A stretch of 64,000 bases of DNA from positions 50,047 through 114,046 of the forward strand of contig NZ_BMQJ01000020.1 in NCBI RefSeq assembly GCF_014648055.1. The letters run 5' to 3'. The notes beneath the pieces are model-generated. The model was not told the origin of the DNA. It worked only from the letters and a program-made list of their open reading frames with translations, and searched no databases. Below, one piece after another: positions 7,474-16,306 of this stretch. The stretch's first letter is position 1. Every line of letters begins with the position of its first letter. Source of the stretch: Streptosporangium pseudovulgare (GTDB lineage Bacteria; Actinomycetota; Actinomycetes; Streptosporangiales; Streptosporangiaceae). The position numbers and the translations under genes were made by a program.

Positions 7474-8942
7474 CGTCTCAGCACCGCTTCCATCACGCTC
7501 TTGGCGATGGGGGCGGCGGTGTGACCGCCGGTGGCCTCGCCACCGGCGCTCCCGGACTCCACGATGAGCGCGACCGCGATCTTCGGGTCCTCGGCGGGGG
7601 CAAAGGAGATGAACCAGGCGTGCGGGTCACGGCCGTCGGCGGTCTCGGCGGTTCCGGTCTTGCCCCCGACGGTGACGCCCGGGACCTTCGCGGCGCCGGC
7701 GGTGCCGATGTCGACGACGTTGACCATCATCTCCTTGAGCTTGGCCGCGGTCTCCTCGCTGACGGCGGTGGACAGCTCTTCGGGGTCGGCGGACTCGATC
7801 TCGTTGCCCTCGGCGTCGGCGACCTTGTTCACCAGGTAGGGCTTCATCACCACGCCGTTGTTGGCGATGCCCGCGGCGATCATGGCCATCTGCAGCGGGG
7901 TCATCTGGTTGCTGCGCTGGCCGATGGCGGTCTGGGCGAGCGCGGCCTTGTCGGCGTCGAGGTCCTCGTCGCCGCGGAGCCTGCTGCCCGCGACCGCGAG
8001 CGGGATGCTCAGCGGCTCGCCGCCGATGCCGAACTTCTCCGACTGCTTCTGAAGCGCGTCGTAGCCGAGGTCCATGGCCATCTTGCCGAACGGCGTGTTG
8101 CAGGACTTCTCCAGCGCGAACGACAGCGTCACCCGACCGGCGCCGCACGCCGCGCCGGCGTAGTTGGGCAGATCGTGGGTGGTGTTGGGCAGGTCGAGCA
8201 CCTGTGGGGCGTCGATCTGGCTCTGCGGCCCGAGGCTGTCGTCGCTTTCGAGGTAGGCGGCCATGGTGACCACCTTGAAGGTCGAGCCCGGCGGGTAGGT
8301 GCGCTCGATCGCCCGGTTGACCAGCGGCTTGTCGGCGTTCTTGTCCAGCTTGTTGTACGCCCTGTTGACGTCGGCCTTGTTGGGCTTGGCCAGCGGGTTG
8401 GGGTCATAGGACGGCACCGAGACCATGGCGCGGATCGCCCCGGTCTTCGGCTCGATCGCGACCAGCGCGCCCTTCTTGCCGCTGGCGCTCAGCGCCTCGT
8501 AGGCCGCCTCCTGGGCCTTGGGATCGATCGTCAGGTCGACGTTGGCGCCCTTGGTCTTCTTGCCGCTGAAAAGGTCGATGCCGCGCCGGATCAGCAGGTC
8601 GGCGCTGGAGCCGTTGAGCAGGCCGTTCTCGGCGCGCTCCATGTCGCGCTCGCTCTCGGGCGCGAAGAAGCCGGTGATGGGCGCGTAGACCTTGCCGCCG
8701 GGGTAGCGGCGCTCGAACCGGAAGTCCTTGTTGACGCCGGTGTCGACGGACTCGGCGAGCACCTTGTCGCCGGCGGTGATCCGGCCGCGCTCGACCTCGT
8801 AGCGGTTGTAGAAGTTGCGGTCGTTGCGCGAGTCGGCGCTCAGCTTGTCCGCCTTGACGGCCTGCAGGTAGTTCACGTTGAACATGAGCAGGCCGAACAT
8901 GAGCAGACAGGCGATGGCGACGCGCTTGAGGGGACCGTTCAT
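7470..8942 (-). CDS. pbpA: Penicillin-binding protein 2-type transpeptidase PbpA
   Basis: Class B penicillin-binding protein (D,D-transpeptidase) partner of a SEDS glycosyltransferase. N-terminal TM about 8-28, then the dimerisation domain and the transpeptidase domain with S220TFK (PPGSTFKVV), S280CN (EKSCNTPF) and K428TG (GGKTGTAE) motifs. 490 aa is the usual length of actinobacterial PbpA. Both ends overlap neighbours by 4 nt (pknA downstream, rodA upstream), an arrangement conserved across actinobacteria. Confidence 0.96.
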   Translation of the reverse strand: MNGPLKRVAIACLLMFGLLMFNVNYLQAVKADKLSADSRNDRNFYNRYEVERGRITAGDKVLAESVDTGVNKDFRFERRYPGGKVYAPITGFFAPESERDMERAENGLLNGSSADLLIRRGIDLFSGKKTKGANVDLTIDPKAQEAAYEALSASGKKGALVAIEPKTGAIRAMVSVPSYDPNPLAKPNKADVNRAYNKLDKNADKPLVNRAIERTYPPGSTFKVVTMAAYLESDDSLGPQSQIDAPQVLDLPNTTHDLPNYAGAACGAGRVTLSFALEKSCNTPFGKMAMDLGYDALQKQSEKFGIGGEPLSIPLAVAGSRLRGDEDLDADKAALAQTAIGQRSNQMTPLQMAMIAAGIANNGVVMKPYLVNKVADAEGNEIESADPEELSTAVSEETAAKLKEMMVNVVDIGTAGAAKVPGVTVGGKTGTAETADGRDPHAWFISFAPAEDPKIAVALIVESGSAGGEATGGHTAAPIAKSVMEAVLRR

Positions 8943-10321
8943 CGCTGGAACACCTGCGTCATTCCTTCGTCCTGGATGGCCTGGGGCGGCGGCTGCCTGG
9001 CCGTATCCGACGTGCGTACCAGCAGCGCGATGAGGATCCAGTTGGCCAGCAGCGCCGAGCCGCCCTGCGACATGAAGGGCGTGACCAGGCCGGTGAGGGG
9101 GATCAGGTTGGTGACGCCGCCGACGATGATGAAGACCTGCCAGGCGAGGATGAACGACAGGCCGCCCGCCAGCAGCTTGGAGAACGGGTCGCGGGCCGCG
9201 AGCGAGGTGCGCAGGCCGCGCTCGACCAGCAGCGCGTAGAGCATCAGCAGGGCCATCAGCCCGGTCAGGCCGAGCTCCTCGCCGATGGCCGGGAAGATGA
9301 AGTCGGAGATGGCCAGCGGGATCAGGTCGGGGTGGCCCTGGCCGAGCCCGGTGCCGAGGATCTTCCCGGTGGCCATGCTGAACAGGCCCTGCATGAGCTG
9401 CCGGCTGCCGCCCAGTTCACGGTCGTAGAACGCCTGGTTCTCCGGGTCGAGGAAGACCTCCCACCGGGCGTACACGTGGTCGAAGATCGTCCCGGCGACG
9501 ACGGCGCCGCCGATGAACAGCAGGATGCCGATCAGCACCCACGAGGTGCGCTGGGTGGCGACGTAGAGCATCGCGATGAACGTGCCGAAGATCAGCAGCG
9601 AGGAGCCGAGGTCCTTCTGCAGGATCAGCACGCCGAGGCTGAGGCCCCAGACGATGAGGATCGGGCCGAGGTCGCGGGCCCGGGGCAGGTCGATGAAGAG
9701 CAGCCGCCGTCCGGCCAGGGCCAGCACGTCGCGCTTGGCGACGAGGTAGCCGGCGAAGAACACGATCAGCGCGAGCTTGGCGAACTCGGCGGGCTGGAGC
9801 TGGCCCAGGCCGGGGATGCCGATCCAGATCCGCGCGCCGTTCTGCGAGACACCGATGAGCGGCAGCAGCGGCGAGATCAGCAGGAAGAGACCGAGCGCTC
9901 CGGAGGTGTAGGTGAGCCGCTGCAGCGCGCGGTGGTCGCGCAGCACGATCAGCGTGACGGTGAACATCACGACCCCGACGGCCGTCCACATCAGCTGGGT
10001 GGAGGCCGAGGCGCCGAACGCCTTGACCTCCTCCAGCCGGTAGATCATCACCAGCCCGAGACCGTTGATCAACGTCACCAGCGGCAGGATCAGCGGGTCG
10101 GCCCAGGGGGCGAACTTCGCCAGCACCAGGTAGGCCACCAGCATGAGGCCGCCCAGGCCGAGGCCGTAGCCCAGCATCCCCGCCGGGATCTTCTGGTCGA
10201 TGGCCAAGCCGACGTTCGCGTACGCGAACATCACGATCGCGACGGCGAAGGCCAGCATCGCGAGCTGGGCCACCCGTCGCTTGGCGGGCATGGGGACGGG
10301 CTCTGCGGCAGGGGTGCTCAT
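8939..10321 (-). CDS. rodA: SEDS peptidoglycan glycosyltransferase RodA/FtsW
   Basis: Polymerises lipid II into glycan strands together with PbpA. Polytopic (about 12 TM helices), 460 aa. SEDS landmarks visible: GARIWIGIPGLGQLQPAEFAKL, the loop QKDLGSSLLIF containing the catalytically important Asp, and IGEELGL. ATG at 10321 begins 4 nt after the pstP stop and its own stop overlaps pbpA by 4 nt. Confidence 0.95.
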   Translation of the reverse strand: MSTPAAEPVPMPAKRRVAQLAMLAFAVAIVMFAYANVGLAIDQKIPAGMLGYGLGLGGLMLVAYLVLAKFAPWADPLILPLVTLINGLGLVMIYRLEEVKAFGASASTQLMWTAVGVVMFTVTLIVLRDHRALQRLTYTSGALGLFLLISPLLPLIGVSQNGARIWIGIPGLGQLQPAEFAKLALIVFFAGYLVAKRDVLALAGRRLLFIDLPRARDLGPILIVWGLSLGVLILQKDLGSSLLIFGTFIAMLYVATQRTSWVLIGILLFIGGAVVAGTIFDHVYARWEVFLDPENQAFYDRELGGSRQLMQGLFSMATGKILGTGLGQGHPDLIPLAISDFIFPAIGEELGLTGLMALLMLYALLVERGLRTSLAARDPFSKLLAGGLSFILAWQVFIIVGGVTNLIPLTGLVTPFMSQGGSALLANWILIALLVRTSDTARQPPPQAIQDEGMTQVFQR

Positions 10322-10325
10322 GTGT

Positions 10326-11618
10326 CTACTGCGACCTCGTGGGTTCCGGGGTTGCGCTCTGGCTGGGCTGGGTGGTCTGCCTGGCCTTTCCCTCCGGCTT
10401 CTGGGCGGACGACTTCAGCTCCTGGATCTTCCGCAGGCCGGCGTCGACGTCGGGGACGGGGATGCCGTCGCGGACCTGACCCTGCTGGAAGGCTCCGAGG
10501 ACCGTTATCGACTCGGCGGTGCTCCGGGCGACGTCGAAGAGCTCGATGGGACCGATATTGGTCTTCACGCCCTGGAAAACCACGATCTCATCCCCTTTCG
10601 CCCCCACGAAGTACTGGTCGTCGAGCCACTGGTTTCCGAAGTACCACCCTAGGCCGCTGCCGACCAAGACGACGCCCCCGGCGGAGGCCAGAAGGGGCCA
10701 CAGGCGCCGCCGGCGCTTCGGCGGGCGTCCCGCGGCCCGGGGGGCCGCGGGCTCGTCCCCGTCGTCGGTGACGACCGGCTGCGGCATGGTGATCGCGGCG
10801 GCGCGGCCCGCCGGGGTGTCCGGCGGCTGAGGCTGGGACCGGGACGAGCCCGCGGCGCCGACCACGGCCACTTCGGCGGCCGGGACGGACTCCTCGTCCA
10901 CCTCCAGGACGTCGGCGACCACGCAGGTGATGTTGTCCGGGCCGCCGCCGCGGTTGGCCAGGTCGATGAGCGCGCGGACCACCGCCTCCGGATCGTTCAC
11001 CGTCGAGAGCGTGTGGTGCAGCGTCTCGGCGCTCACCACCCCCGACAGCCCGTCGGAGCACAGCAGGTAGCGGTCACCGACCTGCGCCTCGCGCAGGGAC
11101 AGGTCGGGATCGACTTCCCCGCTGCCGTCGAGCGCCCGCAGCAGGATCGACCGCTGCGGGTGCGTGGCGGCCTCCTCCAGGGTGATCCGCCCGTCGTCCA
11201 CGAGGGACTGCACCAGCGTGTGGTCGTGCGTGATCTGGTAGAGCTCCCCGGCCCGCAGGAGGTAGGCGCGGGAGTCGCCGACGTGGACCAGCGCCACCCG
11301 CGTCCCGGACCACAGCATGGCGGTGAGCGTGGTGCCCATGCCCTTCAGGCTCGGGTCGCGCCCGACCATCTCGTGCAGCCTGCGGTTGGCGTCGCGGACC
11401 GCCGCCTCGATGGCGCTGAGCAGGTCGCTCCCGGCCGCGCCCTCGTCGAGGGAGGACATCGCGGCGATGGCGACCGAACTGGCCACCTCACCGTGGGCAT
11501 GACCGCCCATGCCGTCGGCGACGGCGAGCAGACGGCCGCTGGCGTACGCCGAGTCCTCGTTGCCTTCGCGGAGGAGCCCGACGTCGGAGCGGGCGGCGTA
11601 ACGGAGTGCGATGGTCAT
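10326..11618 (-). CDS. pstP: PP2C-family serine/threonine phosphatase PstP
   Basis: Membrane-anchored metal-dependent phosphatase that reverses PknA/PknB phosphorylation. PP2C motifs: GNEDSAY (18-24), ADGMGGH (D35), GDSRAYL, CSDGLSG (D189), GGGPDNIT (D228). Pro/Ala-rich linker, RRRR stop-transfer and TM about 307-326, then a small extracytoplasmic domain ending in a Gln/Ser/Thr-rich tail. Its start overlaps the fhaB stop by 4 nt (11615-11618). Confidence 0.95.
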   Translation of the reverse strand: MTIALRYAARSDVGLLREGNEDSAYASGRLLAVADGMGGHAHGEVASSVAIAAMSSLDEGAAGSDLLSAIEAAVRDANRRLHEMVGRDPSLKGMGTTLTAMLWSGTRVALVHVGDSRAYLLRAGELYQITHDHTLVQSLVDDGRITLEEAATHPQRSILLRALDGSGEVDPDLSLREAQVGDRYLLCSDGLSGVVSAETLHHTLSTVNDPEAVVRALIDLANRGGGPDNITCVVADVLEVDEESVPAAEVAVVGAAGSSRSQPQPPDTPAGRAAAITMPQPVVTDDGDEPAAPRAAGRPPKRRRRLWPLLASAGGVVLVGSGLGWYFGNQWLDDQYFVGAKGDEIVVFQGVKTNIGPIELFDVARSTAESITVLGAFQQGQVRDGIPVPDVDAGLRKIQELKSSAQKPEGKARQTTQPSQSATPEPTRSQ

Positions 11619-12082
11619 TTGCGCAATTCGATGACGGTCTTACCGATGCGGATCGGAACACCGAGCGGCACCGGAGTCGGACGGGTGACTTTGGAGCGGT
11701 CGAGATATGTGCCGTTGGTCGAGCCGAGATCTTCCACGATCCACTGACCGTCCTGGGGGAAGAGCCGGGCGTGCCGGCTGGAGGCGTAGTCGTCGTTGAC
11801 CACCAGCGTGGACTCGGTCGCCCGGCCGATGGTGATCGTCGCCTCGCTGAGGGGGATGGTGGTGCCCTGCAGGGGCCCGCCGGTCACGACCATCTGCCGC
11901 GGCTCGCCCTTCTTGGGTTTGGCCGCGGGCTTGACCGGTTTGGGCGTCTTGCGGGCTGAGGCGGCGCCTGCCGTCTGGGAGCCGAAGAGGTCCGTCCGGA
12001 TCACGCCGACCGCGGCGATCACGAAGAACCACAGCACCGCGAGAAAGGCGAGCCGGATCAGCAGCAGCGTGAGCTCGGACAT
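11615..12082 (-). CDS. fhaB: FHA-domain protein FhaB (FipA)
   Basis: Single-pass membrane adaptor that binds phosphothreonine; in mycobacteria it bridges PknA signalling to FtsZ/FtsQ (family knowledge). TM at residues 5-27, basic Lys/Ala/Pro linker (about 40-60), FHA domain 65-150 with IGRATES, SSRHARL and DLGSTNGTYLD, the canonical phosphopeptide-binding loops. 155 aa is the usual size. Confidence 0.94.
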   Translation of the reverse strand: MSELTLLLIRLAFLAVLWFFVIAAVGVIRTDLFGSQTAGAASARKTPKPVKPAAKPKKGEPRQMVVTGGPLQGTTIPLSEATITIGRATESTLVVNDDYASSRHARLFPQDGQWIVEDLGSTNGTYLDRSKVTRPTPVPLGVPIRIGKTVIELRK

Positions 12083-12099
12083 GGAGCGTCTGTTTACCT

Positions 12100-12840
12100 C
12101 TAATCGCGCCGGAAAACCAGTGTCGTGCGTCCGAGCGTCACGCGAGTGCCGTTCTGGAGCTCGACCCGGCGCACCGGCTGGCCGTTGACGAAGGTGCCGT
12201 TCGTGGAGCCGAGATCGACGAGCACGACCTCGGGGCCCTCCACTCGCAGCTCGGCGTGGTGCCGGGACACACCCGGGTCGACCAGCCGCAGATCGCAGTC
12301 GGTGCCCCTGCCGAGCAGGGTCACCGGCGTGGTGAGGTCGTAGGAGCGCTGCCCCTGCGGGTCGTCCTGGGTGGAGACCAGCAGCCGGGGGCGCCCGCCG
12401 AAGGCGCGCGGCGGGGCGGCGGGCACGTCGCTCGGTGACTGGCGGATCTCGTTCTGCTCGACCGTCGCGCCGCGGATCACGCCGGAGCGGATCCGGAACA
12501 GCCCGACCGCCAGGTCCTCGGCGGTCTCGAAGCGCACCCGGACGGGTCCCACGAACGAGTAGCCCTGTTCCTTGGCGTACTCCCTGGCGAGGTTGGCGAG
12601 TTCGTGGCCGATGCTGTCGGCGTAGACCTCAAGGCGCTCGCTGTCGGTCATGGACAGCTCGACCACGAAGTCGTTCGGCACGAGCGTGCGCCCCTGCGCG
12701 ACGATCGCGGCCCGCTCGTCCATCTCCCGCTGGACCGCGCTGGCGACCTCGACCGGCTGAAGGTCAGATTTGAACGCCCGCGCAAAGGCCCCCTCGACCA
12801 AGCCTTCGAGCCTGCGCTCGAAGCGCTGAAGGACTCCCAC
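12100..12840 (-). CDS. fhaA: FHA-domain protein FhaA with DUF3662 N-terminal domain
   Basis: First gene of the growth-kinase operon. Residues 1-115 are the DUF3662 domain (FERRLEGLVEGAFARAF and PNDFVVELS). Residues 160-240 form an FHA domain with LGRGTDCDLRL, SRHHAEL and DLGSTNGTFV. In mycobacteria FhaA recruits MviN/MurJ phosphorylated by PknB. The protein is only 246 aa; the mycobacterial one is about 527 aa because of a long disordered linker that is almost absent here. GTG at 12840 has GGGAGG 7 nt upstream. Confidence 0.93.
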   Translation of the reverse strand: MGVLQRFERRLEGLVEGAFARAFKSDLQPVEVASAVQREMDERAAIVAQGRTLVPNDFVVELSMTDSERLEVYADSIGHELANLAREYAKEQGYSFVGPVRVRFETAEDLAVGLFRIRSGVIRGATVEQNEIRQSPSDVPAAPPRAFGGRPRLLVSTQDDPQGQRSYDLTTPVTLLGRGTDCDLRLVDPGVSRHHAELRVEGPEVVLVDLGSTNGTFVNGQPVRRVELQNGTRVTLGRTTLVFRRD

Positions 12841-13000
12841 CGGGTACCTCCCTTCTTCCGTCCTATGTGGGTCACGGCCGCTGGGGGGCTCGTTCCTCGC
12901 TCTCTCGCACCCAAGCTCCTCCGCTCCGCGTCTAGGAGGATCGTATCCGGGTTCGTGGGTAGCGGCTGATTCGTGCTAATGTTTCGACCGCACCCAACAA

Positions 13001-13083
13001 GGGCGGGTGGCGGAACGGCAGACGCGCACGGTTCAGGTCCGTGTGTCCGAAAGGACGTGAGGGTTCAAATCCCTCCTCGCCCA
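13001..13083 (+). tRNA. tRNA-Leu (CAG)
   Basis: Class II cloverleaf: acceptor GGGCGGG pairs with CTCGCCC (one G-U). Anticodon arm CACGG-TTCAGGT-CCGTG gives anticodon CAG. The variable arm TGTCC-GAAA-GGACG is long, and the T arm is GAGGG-TTCAAAT-CCCTC. Discriminator A at 13083; CCA not encoded. tRNA-Leu beside fhaA is the conserved position (leuT in M. tuberculosis). Confidence 0.95.
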
Positions 13084-13125
13084 CACGGAACCGTCGATGA
13101 AATCGGCGGATCCAAAGTGTCGATG

Positions 13126-13157
13126 AAGGGCCCCGGTTCGTGAGAGCCGGGGCCCTT
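13126..13157 (+). terminator. Terminator after tRNA-Leu
   Basis: AAGGGCCCCGG / CCGGGGCCCTT perfect 11-bp stem, loop of 10 nt, followed by T-rich TTCG; 43 nt after the tRNA. Confidence 0.85.
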
Positions 13158-13509
13158 TCGCATGTCGCGGCGACCTCCCCCGGAGTCCGGGCGGGGGGCC
13201 GTACGGTGACCGATCATGGACGACTGTCTACCCCGAACCGCTTGCAGGGCACTTTCGGTGGGCTTGCCGGAGATTCATCCTGTTCGCCCTCGGCTTAATG
13301 AGCATGGCCGATCCGGCTGTCCGGTGCGATCGGGATATCGCTGACCTGCGCGGAAAGGGGATCGCCGGTTCGGGCGACGGGAGGTCGCCGGGCCGGCCGG
13401 CCCGGCGTGACCGGGGGCCGGCGGGAGAAACCGGGCGGCCCGGTGGGGGAATCGCCGGCGGCGGGAGGACGAGGTCCACCCGCCGCCGGCTTCGTTCTCC
13501 GACGACCCC
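13158..13509. other. Intergenic stretch without a supported gene
   Basis: About 350 nt between the tRNA-Leu terminator and the CNNM gene pair. Apart from the hairpin at 13454-13490 I see no conserved element; short minus-strand frames here have no ribosome binding site or recognisable sequence. Confidence 0.6.
13454..13490 (-). terminator. Terminator of the CNNM pair
   Basis: Perfect 12-bp stem GCCGGCGGCGGG / CCCGCCGCCGGC, 13-nt loop, 20 nt beyond the stop of the minus-strand gene ending at 13510. Confidence 0.8.
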
Positions 13510-14544
13510 TCAGCGGGCGGCCAGGACCCGGACGTCGAGGATCTCGCCCACCAGGTCGGTGAGGCTCACCATGCCGGCCACCTCGCCGCCCTCGTCCGTG
13601 ACGAGGCCCACGTGGGCGTGGGCGTCCTGCAGGACGGCGACCGCCTCGGAGATCGTCGTGGTCTTCGCCAGCCTGGGCGCCGGGCGGGCGAGCTCCGCCG
13701 GGCTCTCCCCGGGCCGGATCAGCAGGTCCCTGACGTGCAGCACACCCACCACCTCCGAGCGGCGCCCCGCGTTGACCAGCAGGCGCAGGTGCCCGCTGTC
13801 GGCGGCGGCGCGGCGCACCTCGGCCTCCGGGGCGTCGCCGGCCACCGAGGCGGCCCGCTCGATGGGCAGCATCAGCCGCTCGACCGGCTGCTGGTGGGCG
13901 CGCAGCGCCCGGGTGAGCAGGTCGTGCTCGGTGCGGTCGAGCAGGCCCATCCGCCCCGACTCTCCGACCAGCATGGCCAGCTGCACCGGCGTCCTGGTCG
14001 TGGCGAGCTCGTCCCTCGGGTGCACGCCGAACATCCCCAGCACGGCGTTGGTCAGGCCGTTGAGGGAGGCCAGCACCGGCCGCATCACCCGGGTGAAACC
14101 GCGGAACGGCAGGGCGACGCTCATCGCCGCGGTCTCCGGGTGGGTCAGCGCCCACGACTTGGGAGCCATCTCGCCGACGACCATGTGCAGGAACGTGACC
14201 AGGGCCAGCGCGAGCACCAGCGAGACGGGGACCCGCAGCGACTCGGGCACGCCCACCAGCCCGAAGACCGGCTCCAGCAGGTGCTCGATGGCCGGCTCGG
14301 TGACCATGCCCAGGCCCAGCGAGCACAGCGTGATGCCGAGCTGCGCGCCGGCCAGCATCAGCGACAGCTCCTTGCCGCCGCGTACGGCGGCGCGGGCGAC
14401 GATCCGGGTGAACCGGCCGCCCCGGCCCGCCAGCTCCTCCAGGCGGTGCCTGCGGGCCGAGATGACCGCGAACTCCGCGGCGACGAAGAAGGCATTGCCG
14501 ATCAGCAGCACCACGCCGAGCAGCAGCGCGCCCACGGGGCTCAT
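13510..14544 (-). CDS. CNNM/CorC-family (DUF21-CBS) membrane protein, second of a pair
   Basis: Family members are implicated in Mg/Co or Na transport (older name: hemolysin-related). N-terminal DUF21 domain with four TM helices (about 1-180, containing GAQLGIT and GEMAPK), then two CBS motifs (about 200-340; VLHVRDLL, HVGLVTDEGGEVAGMVSL). 344 aa, lacking the C-terminal CorC_HlyC domain found in the upstream paralogue. Start overlaps the upstream stop by 4 nt (14541-14544), so the two products may form a hetero-oligomer. Confidence 0.9.
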   Translation of the reverse strand: MSPVGALLLGVVLLIGNAFFVAAEFAVISARRHRLEELAGRGGRFTRIVARAAVRGGKELSLMLAGAQLGITLCSLGLGMVTEPAIEHLLEPVFGLVGVPESLRVPVSLVLALALVTFLHMVVGEMAPKSWALTHPETAAMSVALPFRGFTRVMRPVLASLNGLTNAVLGMFGVHPRDELATTRTPVQLAMLVGESGRMGLLDRTEHDLLTRALRAHQQPVERLMLPIERAASVAGDAPEAEVRRAAADSGHLRLLVNAGRRSEVVGVLHVRDLLIRPGESPAELARPAPRLAKTTTISEAVAVLQDAHAHVGLVTDEGGEVAGMVSLTDLVGEILDVRVLAAR

Positions 14545-16058
14545 CGCTTTCCCTCCGCCGCGCCGGTCCCGGCGCCCTCTCCGGTCCTGCGGCCGGCGCT
14601 CAGTGCGGGCTCGCCGCGCCGCGCGCCGTTCTCCCTGGCACCGTCATCCCGCGTGCCGTCCTTCCGGGCACCGTCCTTCGCGCGGTCGTCCGGCGCGCCG
14701 TCATCCCGCGCGCCGTCCCCGGCCGCGGGGAGCGACAGCCGTACCCACTCCGGGACCCGGCGCTGCACCGACAGCACGGTGAGCACCGCGCTGGCCTCCT
14801 CCGGGCCGTCGTCGTCGAGCAGATCGGTCTCCACGGTCAGCGGGACGGTCACCTCGTCGCCGAGCTCGGCCATCCGGCCGAGTTCGGCGAGCACCAGGCC
14901 CGCGATGGTGTCGTAGTCGTCGCTCTCCGGGAGCGCCAGCTTGGTGACGCGCTCGACCTCGTCGAGGCGGAGCGTGCCGGGGAGGTTCCAGGTGCCGTCG
15001 CCGTTGGCGACGACGCCGGCCGGTTCGGGGTCGTTCTCGTCCATCAGTTCGCCGACGAGCTCCTCGGCCAGGTCCTCGACGGTGACCACGCCGGCGAGCC
15101 CGCCGTACTCGTCGATGACGCAGGCGAGGTCGTCGCGGGCGGCGCGCATGCGCTCCAGCACGGCCGGCAGCGGCAGTGAGTCGGGCACCAGCAGGGCCGG
15201 ACGGGTGATCTGCGACAGCGGGCCCTCGGACTCGCCGGAGCGCAGCAGTTCGCGGACGCCGGTGACGCCGACCACCTCCTCGCCGTTCTCGGTGGACAGC
15301 ACCGGATAGCGGGAGTGGCCGTGCTCGCGGATCACGTCGACCAGGTCGGAGATCGGGCGCCCGGCGCGGAGCAGCACCACCCGGGGGCGCGGCACCATGA
15401 CGTCCTCGGCCGTGCGGTCGCCGAACTCCAGGGCGCGTTCGAGCTGCTCCGACAGCCGGGGCGGCAGGTCGCCGGCCGTGGCCGACTCGGAGATGATGCG
15501 GGACAACTCCTCGGGGCTCGCGCCGTGTTCGACCTCCTCGACCGGTTCCACGCCCACCCGGCGCAGCAGGCCGGCGGCGGCGGAGTCGAACAGCCGGATG
15601 ACCGGCCCGGCGACCTTGAGGTAGCCGAGCGTCCAGCGGGCCAGGAACTTGGCGACCGGTTCCGGGCGGGCGATGCCGAAGTTCTTCGGGGCCAGCTCGC
15701 CGAGGACCATCTGGACCACGGTGGCGATCACGATGGCCAGCGCCACGGCGACGCCCGGCACGACGGCCGCGGGCAGCCCCACGGCCACGAGGCCGGGACG
15801 GACCACCTCGGCGATGGCGGGTTCGGCGATGAAGCCGACCAGCAGCGCGGTGACGGTGATGCCGAGCTGCGCACCCGAGAGCATGAAGGAGAGCCGGCCC
15901 GTCACCTCCAGCGCGCGCCGGGCGGCGGCGTCACCGGCGTCGGCCTGTTCGCGCAGCACGGCGCGGTCGGCGGCCACGAACGCGAACTCCTGGGCGACGA
16001 AGAAGCCGGTGGCGACGGTGAGAAGGAGTACGGCCAGCAGACCGAGAGCCGTGTTCAC
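14541..16058 (-). CDS. CNNM/CorC-family membrane protein with CBS and CorC_HlyC domains
   Basis: Full-length paralogue of the downstream gene: DUF21 TM domain (about 1-185, GAQLGITVTALLVGF, GELAPKNFGI), CBS pair (205-335, with CVIDEYGGLAGVVT), and CorC_HlyC domain (about 350-430). The C-terminus is a charged repeat-rich tail (DGARDDGAPDDRAKDGARKD style) of about 60 residues, likely disordered. Transcribed divergently from the LCP gene. Confidence 0.92.
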   Translation of the reverse strand: MNTALGLLAVLLLTVATGFFVAQEFAFVAADRAVLREQADAGDAAARRALEVTGRLSFMLSGAQLGITVTALLVGFIAEPAIAEVVRPGLVAVGLPAAVVPGVAVALAIVIATVVQMVLGELAPKNFGIARPEPVAKFLARWTLGYLKVAGPVIRLFDSAAAGLLRRVGVEPVEEVEHGASPEELSRIISESATAGDLPPRLSEQLERALEFGDRTAEDVMVPRPRVVLLRAGRPISDLVDVIREHGHSRYPVLSTENGEEVVGVTGVRELLRSGESEGPLSQITRPALLVPDSLPLPAVLERMRAARDDLACVIDEYGGLAGVVTVEDLAEELVGELMDENDPEPAGVVANGDGTWNLPGTLRLDEVERVTKLALPESDDYDTIAGLVLAELGRMAELGDEVTVPLTVETDLLDDDGPEEASAVLTVLSVQRRVPEWVRLSLPAAGDGARDDGAPDDRAKDGARKDGTRDDGARENGARRGEPALSAGRRTGEGAGTGAAEGKR

Positions 16059-16306
16059 AGGGCGGTTCTCCCGGTCGGGTCAGCGATTCCCGTGCCTGTG
16101 CACGGGCCGGTACTCCATGGGTCCGGAGTGGACACGATCATCCTTTCGAGCAGAGGTCGTCCTCTACCGTAACGATCCGTGAGGGGCTGATGTTTCCGGA
16201 TCGGCTGACGACTGCATCACTGGGGGTTATGTACCGTCTGGGTACTTCTGTATGACCAAATCTTGGGGAGGGCTTCGCGGGCCGGGACCGCGACGTAGCG
16301 TCGATA

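Noticed and set aside
13228..13479. 83-aa minus-strand frame between tRNA-Leu and the CNNM pair
   Set aside because: Pro/Arg/Ser-rich translation typical of antisense GC-rich DNA, no ribosome binding site, covers the terminator hairpin.
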